A DNA stretch of 64,000 nucleotides from Pagrus major (lineage: Eukaryota > Chordata > Actinopteri > Spariformes > Sparidae). The stretch lies in assembly GCF_040436345.1 (NCBI RefSeq), contig NC_133234.1:11469446-11533445 (forward strand). The letters are read 5' to 3'. This document shows, one piece after another, positions 40,401 to 51,300 of this stretch. A program made the translations under genes and the position numbers. The notes under the pieces were generated by a model. The model saw nothing but the letters and a program-made list of their open reading frames with translations. It had not been told where the DNA came from and searched no databases. Within the stretch, counting starts at the first letter, position 1. Each line of letters starts with the position of its first letter.

Positions 40401-43400
40401 GGTGACCCAACAGTGTAGCCACAGGACGTGTGGTCACAAACGGAGTCCACAGTCGGACTGCTCGGTCACACCCTCCTGTGACCATCAGCTGCAGAGAGGC
40501 ATTGTAGTCAAAACATTTAGCTCCCTGAAATGACACAAAAGGAGCAGAATATGTTGCTTTGTGCAGACAGAAATGCACACAAACTGGTGTTTTATAGTTG
40601 TGTGTTGGGAAAAATAAAGCATGTCCACTTCTAAAAATACAGATATAGTAAGCTGGTCTCATTAGTTTGGGAGTTTTTAAGGTTGGGTTTATTGTTAAAA
40701 ATGTCCAGACAGTTAATTGGTGTATAAAATTAGACGAAAAAAAATGCTATTGTGAATAACAGGAAGCTCCACCACCCACTTTAATAATGTTTTGTGCAAA
40801 AGCATTACTTCTTTTCTCCACAGTCGGTGGCACTGTCTGCCTCTGCGTGCTGGCCGAGAGTCAACTTCAGAAAAAGTTACTTGAAAGTTGAAATGTTTTT
40901 AACCTTCAGTTAGGTCAGTGTCACCCAGAGCAGAGTGCTGTGACCCACACGTGTCCATCTGACCTCGATCCACATCAAAAGTGGATAACAACAACTTGAA
41001 AACAACAGAAAAGAATGGGCAGAATACCAGATCAGTATCTTATATAATTTTAGAGCCATTATTGTGAAACTACTACATTTGAGCTGTGTACCAATGTAGT
41101 TATTACACTTCTTGATGTGAGATAGGGTTGAGAAATGTACTTCTGATGGATAAAAACATACTTGAGTACAGTATTATGTGAGGCCATAATTATACAAGTC
41201 TAACCCAAAGAAAAAGGTATGATATAGTATACTTATATTTACAAATGTGAATACATGGTAACCAACTATTCCATAACAGATCTGGCAAACTACACTGTGA
41301 TGTCAGTTACCTGCTTAAATTTCCAAATATAAGGCTCCTGCTTCAGTGTCACATTCATGAAAACCACAGAGGTGGTGTCACTTTCTGATGAGGTCATGAT
41401 GATGTTGGTGTTGGGCTCAAACATCACTCTGTTGACTGGCCCCTGGTGGATGTTGGGGATGTGGCGGTAGGAGACCATGTCGCTGTGTTCACCCAGGTCC
41501 TGTTAACACAATAAATGCTTTAGTATTGTTTGTGAAATTGGAGTGTTATCAGTCTATGTCATCACTGTTAGATACATTTCTCTGAGCTCAGTAATTCAAT
41601 AGACAAGGCCGAGCTTACTGGGACAAAGATCCTCTGTGGGCTGTTCTCTTTCATTGACACATTCTTAAAAAGACCTTTAAATGGGTTCAGGAACCACATG
41701 AGATGGACTCCACCCTTCTCATCCCCCAGGAGCAGCAGAGAGGGTCGCTCTGGACACTAGACACACATAGCGATGAATTAATTGTTCTCAGAGTGAATTT
41801 GTTGGCTTTAAAAGAACATTTCAAAAGAAAACTGGTCCTACCTGTATGTCATGCCAGTAACAAAGAGCAGTCGGGACACTACGAAACCCTTGGAGAAATG
41901 ATGAGACAAAGAAAAATTTAGATTTTTGTACAGCAATTGATTTTTATCAGTGACCAGCTCAACTAAAGTGCAATCAAGCTTACCAAACAGGTGGACATCC
42001 TCGAATACACTGGCTGTGGAGACGTTGACGAAGTGCAAGTCCCTGCAGTCGGTCGCTATGGCAACCCTGTGGACATTGCCCATAGAGACGGCATCAGTGG
42101 TCCAGCCTCTGAATCTCCTCGTGTTGGCCACTTCCTCTGTTGGGTCTCCAGCAAGCTGGATTAAAGAGGATTAAATATAAGTGAGCGTGTGTGTGTGTGT
42201 TGTACTTCCCCACGGATGCCATAAATAGTACCATGATGTCACTCACCCCTAGACTTTTGAGGATGTGTAGGCTGCTGTTCCAGACAGTGATTTGACCCCC
42301 TTTACTGACACTAATATAGCGCAGTGGAGGAGGATGGGAAACAGCAACCACACGCACCGTTGGCTCCCGCTGCAGAGGAATGAGTTCAACTGTCATTAAT
42401 AAAAAAGGTCATCGGAGTAAAAAAAGTATTACTTTTAGAAAAAAAACATAGGCAGAACTAGAATATAGACGAGAAATTGACAGAAAGAGTGCAGACAGAT
42501 GGAACAAATGCAGTGAGTAAATTTGTTAATCCACTCCAATCCAAAATTACTTGCAGCATCTGTGTGGATTAACAGATTTACTTTATTACAGCATTAGTAC
42601 CTTTATTCACTATCATTGGAAAAGCAGCTAGGCTATAGGATTTAAGTTTTATACTGAAATATACACATATTGTTCATTTTGTTAGACCCATGTCAAGTGT
42701 TTGTCACACTGTGATAAGCCATGAAGCAACTATATAAAGTGACATACAGCAATTCCCTTTCCAAAACCCCAACCAATACCCTATGCTACTCCCTTTCAGC
42801 TAAATATTAACTTCAGTATTGTCTCCATATTAGATATCTAACCTAAGGTAATGAACTGCGGAAGCCCTAAAGGGCCATGCATTCATACATTTTATTTCCT
42901 CCGTTTTCCCGTGATAACGAGTTAATTTCATTTGTTTTCTTTTTTTTTGTGGCCCCAATAGTTATTATCTGGAAATGACAACTGCCGTTTTCCCGAGATA
43001 ACGAGATAATTTTCTCGAGATCTCGAGATAACGAAACTTTGTTTTCCCGAGATAACGAGATAATTTTCTGGACATCTCGAAATAACAAAACTTTGTTTTC
43101 CCGAGATAACGAGATAATTTTCTCGATATCTCGAGATGACGAAACTTTGTTTTCCCGAGATAATTTTCTCGAGATCTCGAGATAACGAAACTTTGTTTTC
43201 CCGAGATAACGAGATAATTAATTCGAGATCTCCTCATTAACTACATAGCTGGTCAGCTATGTAGTTAACGACGACATCAGGCTCACTTAGATTGTGCCGC
43301 CGATATAGCTGAAGCCTTGCTAACCGTCTTTTTAGATTATGCACACTAATGTGTATATTATCTGTAATAGCAAGGCATAATGCTATTTCAGCCTGTGTCA

Positions 43401-44965
43401 GGCCTTGATTGAAAACATATGAGGTGGTGATCGATATGCTCCTGCTCCTCTGACATTGCTACACTGAATGATGTTTCCTGCAATGATTTAATATACTACA
43501 CTATCGTTTTGTTTTCTCAAGATCTCGAGAAAATTGTCCCGTTATCTCGGGAAAACGGCAGTTGTTATTTCCAGATAATAACTCGAGATCTCGAGAAATC
43601 GTTATCACGGGAAAACGGAGGAAATAAAATGTATGAATGCATGGCCCTTTAGGGCTTCCGTACTTTAGGGCTTCCGTAATGAACAGACAATACTCATTTT
43701 TGGCTGATAAAGAGCAGAGAACCCCTTTAATAAACTGACAGGCACACAGCTGGCTAACGTGGCTAACATGTTAGCTAACAACTGACAACTTACCCAGACA
43801 GCAAACAACAAGCAACTTTTTTCCCATTATAGCCGTCTTTCTTCTCATCTTATGAAAGTCCAACACTCATTTCCTTGTTTGGCTTTGTTTTTCCTCTGCA
43901 GGCTTCTGAGGATGATACATCTGGCTTTTTAAGCTTCCCTTTTAGCCTACCTCACCAGGTAGCATAATTGATATACCGTTAGCCGCTGTTCGTTGCTAGG
44001 CAGTTAGCTTGTGCTAGCGTGTTAGCAAAGCTTTTTTGCTGTATACTTCTGCCTGGGAGTTGGTGAGAATGACAAGAGAATAATGCTACCAAGGTAAATA
44101 TGTGGGCCATAAAATTAAAAATATAAGAACAAATTTCCTACAAAGCACTGTGGGGATAGACTAATACTGTTGCTCTTCGGCTAATACTGTAATATAGCTA
44201 ATTGAATTGGGGTTGGTTGGGGTTAGGTAAGTTACAGGTTTGGTGTTTTTAGTGTAAGAATGTTTTGTTGTATTGCATTTATTTGTTAGGACCAACAGCA
44301 AATAAACTAGCTAATTTAGCAACTTACAAATAGAAGATCCTTTGAGATTTAGCTACTAGCCACCACCTGCTGTCCCTAGGTAGGTTATGTAGACACAAGC
44401 AGGTGCAATCTGTGCCCGATTACAGTGGGCTCTCCTGCCAAGAAGCACCATTCCTTCTATTTTGACCAGGTGTAGCCAGGTGGATCTACCTTGTTGTGAG
44501 AGCAGTGTCTGATCTGTGGCTGGGAGTCCAGGAGAGCCGCTCTGGGGATGGAGGCTCTCTCTCTCTCAGTGTACTCCAGAAGCAGGTAGGAACACACCTG
44601 CTGCCACTTCACCTGCCCAGTACAGGTGATGTCTACCTGCATGTAGAACAGTTTAAAGACTCACAATGTGATTTTCTTTTCTTATCAGTACTTCGACAAA
44701 GACTTAATTTCTCCTCACCTCACTGAAGAATCTCTCAACCCATGTGTCCTCAATATCCGGACCGATCACAGACCTCAGAACCTCCCGAAACTCCTCCATT
44801 TTCATTCCACGCTCCTCATCTCCCCCTCTGTTCCTTCCACTCCTTCTATTCAGCCTGTTTTCGTGCATCTGTACTCCAGCTTTTGGACAGGTGAATGCAT
44901 TTCTCAGGAGCTGCAGGTGCTCAGGGCTCAGTTTCTCTGCAGGGCTGACGCCACAGGCTGGATCA
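34441..44965 (-). CDS. EF-hand/WD40-repeat protein of the WDR49/WDR64/WDR95 family (ends uncertain)
   Basis: Supported exons in transcript order: 44965-44719, 44636-44490, 42369-42247, 42155-41984, 41888-41842, 41756-41619, 41499-41311, 40524-40333, 40244-39777, 39668-39519, 36417-36233, 35696-35557, 34886-34738, 34652-34441. Every junction is GT-AG and in phase, giving 853 codons. The first two exons resemble an EF-hand pair with a loop DITCTGQVKWQQV. The rest is two WD40 propellers' worth of repeats: GGQITVWNSS, CDRAVRLWTPF, DAELRVWDISS, DSSVSLWDVETG, HDGEVIIWRLE, AGWLQIWDI, DGSVGLWTKDG. Family members are about 1000 aa and tied to cilia/testis expression; the function is unproven. The last exon ends at a strong donor (AG|GTGAGG) with an in-frame TGA just beyond, so the C-terminus may lie in 28.8-31.9 kb or at this stop. 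The start codon was not found; a possible earlier exon ends at 45051. wdr95 is the likely fish name, but I am not sure. Confidence 0.85.
35755..35930 (+). repeat. Dispersed teleost repeat (TTTAGCCGACGCTTTTGTCCA type) in a WD40 gene intron
   Basis: It opens with ACATTTTAGGGCATTTAGCC, contains GACGCTTTTGTCCAAAGTGA and closes with GGGGTTCAGTATCTTGCCCA. I know these phrases as a very frequent dispersed repeat in fish genomes. It is non-coding. The remaining intron between the exons at 36233 and 39519 is about 3 kb of AT-rich DNA with no recognised exon. Confidence 0.65.
38888..39005. repeat. Dispersed teleost repeat (TTTTCCATGACTGGAAAATTGG type)
   Basis: It contains TTTTCCATGTGTTTTCCATG, ACTGGAAAATTGGTCAACTG and TTTTCCAGGACTTGTGGGAA, and is bounded by GGGTACCCAC and GGGAACCCTAG, which are near-inverse of each other. 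I recognise this as a common fish short element. It is non-coding, within the large WD40 gene intron. Confidence 0.6.
42370..44489 (-). other. Large second intron of the supported WD40 gene model
   Basis: About 2.1 kb without exons. It holds the palindromic element described separately (42859-43676). Outside that, it is AT-rich DNA with GCTAAC/GTTAGC words near 43750-44030. Its donor (GTAGAT) and acceptor (CTCTGCAG) bound it cleanly. Confidence 0.6.
42859..43676. mobile_element. MITE with perfect 62-bp terminal inverted repeats and internal palindrome array
   Basis: Left arm 42859-42920 and right arm 43599-43660 are exact reverse complements over 62 bases (left arm begins CGGAAGCCCTAAAGGGCCAT). 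The last 16 bases of the right arm are duplicated to 43676 (TACTTTAGGGCTTCCG). The words TAATGAAC directly before the left end (42849-42856) and after the right end (43677-43684) could be a target-site duplication, with two extra bases TG on the left. Between 42991 and 43232 about five units of roughly 58 bp repeat TTTTCCCGAGATAACGAGAT followed by CTCGAGATCTCGAG-like palindromes and AACGAAACTTTG. The right half, about 43517-43600, has the inverse of the same words. There is no transposase; the frames across it are repeat translations. Confidence 0.85.
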
Positions 44966-47900
44966 CTGCAGAGGGAACCACACAGCGGTGATCATCGAAA
45001 AAGGAAATTTTTATTTGTGCAGAAATGTTTTCAAGTTTTTCAACTCATACCAGGTCGAGATGGTCTCTGCTGTCAAGACTGCCACCAGGAGCTCCTCTAA
45101 GGGGCTTCTTGTACATCACATTTACAGATCTTGCTACTTCCTTCCAAAACATCTGAATTTTTCATTATTCTTTATAGTTTCTCTGAAGTTAGGAGCTAAT
45201 CTTAGCTTTATAACCAGCTCCTCAGGTGGATTGTGATCAAAACATCCATTTAAGATGCTGTGCCTGAGTAGGACTGAAGCCAAAGATCAATCAGGGACAA
45301 TTACATGTCGTAGCATCACTTATTTTAGCTGTTTGTGATTTTTTAATGTTAAGTAATTCCATCCAGTCACCGTCATCTGGTCAGAATGAATGAATGCAGC
45401 GCTCCCAAGTGGCAGCACTGAGCCAACACACTGCTGAGCCAAAAAAGTTTAATATAACATTATGAAGTCTGCATGATGTATACTCATCTGAAACATACAT
45501 TTAATATGAATTGAACAGCACTTGATAAATATCGCAAGAAGGGAATAAGTGATAAGTGTTTCGGGGGATGTGTTTAACAGATCAAAGTGTCCCTGACCAC
45601 CAGCAGCTCCTGTGTGGCCCTGTTGCTCAGGGAGACTTCAAGCTCCAACAATACGTCACACGTCTCTCAGCATTGTGAGCTTTTTTCCAGATCCATCAGG
45701 ACACACATGAGTGGTCCTTTACATCGTGCAAATTACTCACAATTAACCAACAAAGCTAATGGAACCGTAAAATAATTAAGTGGTAAAAGTGCATTAGTCT
45801 GCCGAAAATGGAGTGGAGTGAAAGGCTGCTGTATCTGAAAGAGCTGGTGAAGCTGTGTGGGTACAAATGTAAAATGCATAGAAGTCTTCACATCATTTCT
45901 TTTAATGTTATGGAAGGACGGACAAAAGACTAAAAACAGCATATTTCTTTCACTCTGTGTGAACGTTTTTATTTATTCGACGGGAGGATATTTGAGATTA
46001 TAAAACGTAAGGAGCCGTGGACAATAAGGTACAGCACACATATCACAGGCCTTTGTATGTAGGAACAGGTTATATACAGTGATCAGTTATATTTATTAAG
46101 ATAAGTCAGGACAAGAAAACTCACCAGAACCTGCTGTGTGGCACTTCTTTCTCATAACACGCCCATGGATTTCTGTTCTTTCTTAAGGTATCCATACTGA
46201 TTACCTTAATAAACTCCTCTTTAAAGCCTTCCAGACGCCACACATTGCTCCATCTATTCTACATTTAATCCAGTTCCAGTTCTTCACCATATCCCGGTGA
46301 CAAGCAAAGATGCAGCAACCACAAGTTCCCCTCAAAAGCGCTGAGACTCTGAGTTTGTTTCCATCCCTCCTGTCCTCTGTCTTTTCAGGCAAAGCTGATT
46401 GGCTCAAACAAAGCCCCTCGTCTCCAGACAGGGAAGGAATGTCCAGCAGGTCCAAGGATCAATGAGCCAACCGTCACAAGTGTTTGACCACTCGGAGAGG
46501 GGGGAAAGTCAACACATCAGTGGTGAGAAGAAGACCGTGGGGAGATGAGAGTTTCCAAAATAACTGCAAGTCCGCTGGGGGTAACGGAGCCACAACCCCC
46601 GCAGACGAGCCCTCAGTGGATTAATCATTTATAGAGGCAAAGTTAGTCAGGACCCAGGAGGGTAAAGATGGTAACTTTTACACGAGGACAGTTCAGGTGT
46701 CCGAACATAATAAAGAAAAAAACACATATGTCATTAATAGTCGTATATGTCCTTAAGTTAAAACAAGAAAAAAGCGACAAGCAGTGATACTTCCTGTTTT
46801 ATTCTTATGGTCTCACGGTCCTCTAACTAATGCTGTTTAATTATTGCCAGGCAACCCACAGCACTTTTGCTTCCCACTTCAATGAGCTTGAGCTATCCAG
46901 AGTGGCCTCCCACTATGTTTAATGAAGGCAGTGAAGTCCCACAGGAGGCTGGTCTGCTGGGCAATTCCTTGCACCTGGTCTAACATTAGACCTAATACAC
47001 ACACCAGTAGCCGAAACTGTAGCTGATCAGATAATCTTCAAAATTCATCTGCTTTAAGATGCAACGACCAGTAATGGAAGAAGACAGATGTTCACAGTTA
47101 CTGTTTTTGTTAATTTCATTCAGACAGCCAGATGACAACAGGTTCTGTGTGACCGGGCTGGATAAAAAACAACAACAGAGCTGCTGACGTAAACTATTCA
47201 GTAGCCTCAGCAAGAAGGTCCTGGGTTTTAACCCCAGCTGGGGCAGGGCCTTTCTCTGTGGAGTTTGCATGTTCTCCCAACGCTTGTGTGGGTTTCCTCT
47301 GGGTACTCCGGTTTTCCCCACCATCAAAACATGCACATTATTTCCATTCTCCAGCCAGCGCTCTTGACCAAAAGCACTGGCTTAGAATCTGGAGTTGGTC
47401 GCTGTACATTGGCTGCCTCCTGCTCCCACGGGATGGGTTACATTAAGAGAACCAGTTTCACTACATTGTACATTGTATGATTGTGTGTGAATAATAAAGA
47501 CACTTACTTTACAAGTAAAATTCCATGTAAAGTACAAGCATCAAAATATGCTTCAAGGACCAAAAGAAAAAAATATATATTACACAGTGTGGCTCCTTTC
47601 AGAATAATGTATGTTATGGGATAATAATTATTGAAACATGCCATTTGTTCATCACTTCAATGGTAAAGTTGTTAATGGTGGAGCTAATTTTATTACTTTA
47701 TATACTTCTGGGTATACATTAATAATTGATAATGATGATATGTTCTGACATATTATAATATATAATTTTGTATTATTAATCCTAAACTGTAAAGTCTCTA
47801 GTTGCTTAAATTATTTATTTATTTATTTTTAAATTAAGTGGAGTAAAAGCACAATAATTGCTGGCCCCAGAGTCGACTGTCATGTCATTACCCAGCACGG

Positions 47901-48371
47901 CCACTAGATGGAGCCACAGTAGAACTATTTGATCAGCGCTCTAACATGCAGAGCAGAGTGTTAATATTCACACTCATCAAACAACATCATCGTTTTATCT
48001 ACTGCACTATTTATTTTTACTGAATTTAAATGATCCACAACTCTACCTTATTCTTAACTTCTCCTGTCAGCTCTGTCGGCTATAATCTGACACTATCTCC
48101 GCTGAGCTCCACACACACGATGGCAGCAGCAGCTCACCATCCTCCACTCAGAATAATTACACACCCGTGACCCGCCCTCATTTCCCCCCCGGCTCTCCCC
48201 ATCGGGGCACGGAAACTTCCTCAGCCCTGCCCTGTGTGCTGCAGTGATGGGGCAGTGAGGATGCCAGAGCGCGACGGTCCTCTGTAGACTTTTTGTTTTC
48301 GTTTCTTTCCACAACTTCACAGATTTAGTGTATTTTTTCCCCCCCTTTCTAATTTTAACCTGTTTGTTGCC
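44966..48371. other. Divergent intergenic region between the WD40 gene and myoferlin
   Basis: About 3.4 kb. A possible additional 5' exon of the WD40 gene ends at 45051 on the minus strand (donor GTATGA); in the one phase that joins to the exon at 44965, the reading frame is open for only about 55 bases. The rest is mostly unique AT-rich sequence plus the SINE-like repeat at 47.2 kb. The 300 bases before 48372 are richer in GC and would be the myoferlin 5' UTR/promoter. No further gene is supported; the short minus-strand frame at 46201-46455 has no splice or homology support. Confidence 0.4.
47195..47480 (+). repeat. Truncated tRNA-derived SINE-like repeat
   Basis: It contains CAGCAAGAAGGTCCTGGGTT, then a B-box-like GGTTTTAACCCC, then GGGCCTTTCTCTGTGGAGTT, TGCATGTTCTCCC and GGGTACTCCGGTTTTCCCC. 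I recognise this string as a widespread dispersed repeat in fish and other vertebrates with a Pol III-promoter-like head. The A-box part is missing, so it is probably inactive. It drives the two overlapping plus-strand frames here. Confidence 0.6.
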
Positions 48372-51300
48372 ATGTTGCGGGTTGTGGTAGAATCGGCCAA
48401 AGGTCTGCCTAAGAAGAAAATTGGAAATCCTGATCCAGTCACCTCTGTGATTTTTAAAGGTAAGTCTGACTTTACAAGTCTTTGAGAAGTTTTGATTGTG
48501 TGTACAGTCAAAATAAAAATGTAAAGTGTGTTTTCTTTAAACTAAGTTGATTGATTATAGCCTACTTTTATCTTGTATGACGTCACTGATAGTTTTACTG
48601 TGATATGTATGACAGCTCATGCAACCAGTAAACTATAATAGGGCTCTTATTTAGTTTTCTTAGTAGAAAGTTTAGTCTCTAAGTGTCTGTGCGCTCCCTC
48701 TTTAAATGCAGCATGTTTAAAAACTTGATCAGTATTAGCTGCATTAGTTGCACCCCTGAAGTTTTCTCCAACATGTCCCAGCATTTCCAAGATGCGCAGA
48801 TAGCTGAGTAGGGGATTGTGCTCAGACCTGTAGGATGGACAATGTGTGCACCTTAGCTCAGAAAGAATAAAGAAGAGTGTAATTAAAGGCAAGGCATAAG
48901 TTAGACTTAAGCTACTGCATTAAATCAATATCAAACAGACTTCATATGATCCTGGCAATCAGCCCTAGTTGCTCTCAGCTGTTTTTCTTTGTACCGCAGT
49001 CAACATCATCATCCACAGGTGTGGCAGCTTCTGTCCCTTTTTCAAACATCCCTCTTGACACAAATCATGCAGAACGGTGCCAGTTTAGAAAAAAGCTCAA
49101 ATTCAGCAGTGGGTACAGTGATTCTAGGTGAATTATTGAGTTGGCTGACCCGTGTGTGTCCAGATCTACTGGAGAGAATACGCTGATGTTTTGTGTCGGA
49201 TCACAAAGAAAAAGTGCAAACACCTTTCCATAAATATTCACAAAGATTGATTTGACTTTGATTTCAGATGAGAAGAAGAAAACAAAGTCGATTGACAGTG
49301 AGGTGAATCCTGTGTGGAATGAGGTAAATCCATTACACAAACACACACGGTCGAGCATGCACACTTCTCTTTCACTTGGATCATTTAAACCAGCTGCAGC
49401 GGAGAGCATGAATAACTGGAGATAAACGCAGCACTAGACATCACATGGTCAATACATACTGTGACAATCATCATATGACTGTCACAGTATGTATTGACCA
49501 TGCTAATAGATTATGTGACTGAAATCAATATGTCAAAGGCTCCTCTCTCAGATAAAATGTTGATTCTTCAGGACAGCAACAGCAACTGAATATCTGACGG
49601 ACTGTTTATCCCTCATCTTGTCTTGTAGGTGCTCGAGTTCGATCTGAAGGGCACTGCGCTGGACTCCAGCTCCTATGTAGACGTGATTGTGAAAGACTAT
49701 GAAACTATTGGGAAAGACAAGTAAGTGCAACTTACTTGGCTTAACTCTTAACTCTTAGCTTTGGCTTTATTGTTTGTGCAATGGAGAGATCACAGTGATG
49801 AAAGAGAAGCTGTGCGCCTCACCTCACTGAATCACTGTGCAAACTACTTCTTGTCTGAGCGAAGACTTTCAGACAGCAGGTTAGCCAACAGGAACGGCTG
49901 TTTTTGATGTACCTCATGTGCTAAATAGTTATTTGTAAAGGCCACCACCCGCTGGTAAAGATACATATCATTATCAACACTGACTCAGTAATATACAAGG
50001 AAGTCAGATATTTCAGAGTCACCCAGTGTTTGAGTTATGTAGCTGGCTGCCTCTACCCCCTCACACCCTGCTTGCCATGCTGAGACTTGCCGGGCTGTGT
50101 GGGATGACTGCCCCTGATTGGGCAACAACTGATGGATGAATCGCTGTTTGTTTTCTCTTTCTCTCTGCCTCTGACTGGGATTTGTGTGGTGCAGAGGACA
50201 GGGAAAAATGTTAAACTAAATGTGGCCGTTACTTGACAAACTACATTGTAGTGATGTTATTGCAGTACATGCAGTATGTATGAACTGCTTGAACGGTGTG
50301 TGAGGAGAGGTGCTGTCATGCAAAAGTAGTCTGAGTCGCTCCAAAACAGCTCAAGGTTGCTGCTTCCAAATAAAACCTGAGCCGCATATGGGACCAATCT
50401 AGACCAACCACAAAGAATGTTTCCTCGACAACACTAATTAGTGCGATCAAAGTCTTGTCTATGGTAAGAAAACAGAGCGTGTCTCTCATAACAATTTATG
50501 TCCAACACACCATATATGTTATATCTTCTGTAAAAGTTTCCCTGGTGCACAGGACAGTCATAACTGTGGGAGGAGCTTTTCAAATGTGTGCTTCCAGCAC
50601 ATGAGTCCATGTTAAATTGACTAAAGTTTTCCACTGGGCTGGCCCGTCTGACACACTCCCTAAAGATCTACACAGTGGGAGCAGAAAATGACTTCCCCCT
50701 CTCTCTCTCTCTCTCTCTCTTTCAAATAGTTTTCCAGCTGCTGTTGTGGGTAATCCCTGTTGTCGTGGCAACTGAAGAGGGAACAAAAAAGTAAATCGGT
50801 GTCTTCTTAACAAATTAGATTTTAGACTGGAATCAGAAGATTGTAGGACAACGTTTCCTTGTGTAAACAGCAGCGTAGTGTTGATCATCAGATCTGAGAA
50901 TGAAATTGTGCCTATTAAGATTTTTACGAGTTTAATCAAGGACAAGATATCTTATTTCCTTGTGCTAAAGAAACTAAAAATGTTTAGATGGTTCAAAAAC
51001 ACGACTGCAGCAGCTCTGTGAGGATGTACTTAACCACAGCTGTGCTTTGAACTAAATGCTAATGTCAGCATGCAAACATGCTAACAATAAAAATTCAGAT
51101 GCAGCTGTTTAGCAGGTAATGTTGGTGTGTTAGCATGCTAATGTTATTTAGCACAAGAATATAGTCATAAACCAACATACTGGACCTCAGACATTTTGAA
51201 CTGATGATGGTGCTAATGAAAAGTGAGCGGATCACTAAAGTCACAAGTTACAATTCATCCTCTGGGGACCATGAATATCTGTGCCTAATTTCACAGTGAT

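Noticed and set aside
42991-43232. Regularly spaced direct repeats resembling a CRISPR array
   Set aside because: The genome is a vertebrate, the units are contiguous near-copies without unique spacers, and they lie inside a transposon with inverted ends.
42965-43237. Minus-strand frame with repeated Lys/Arg/Tyr-rich units, looking like a repeat protein
   Set aside because: It is a translation of the tandem palindromic units in the MITE; it has no start context, splice signals or family.
45051-45118. Possible first exon of the WD40 gene starting MYKKPLRGAPGG
   Set aside because: That ATG frame ends in phase 0, which cannot join the next exon without a stop. Only another, start-less frame would join, so no start codon is claimed.
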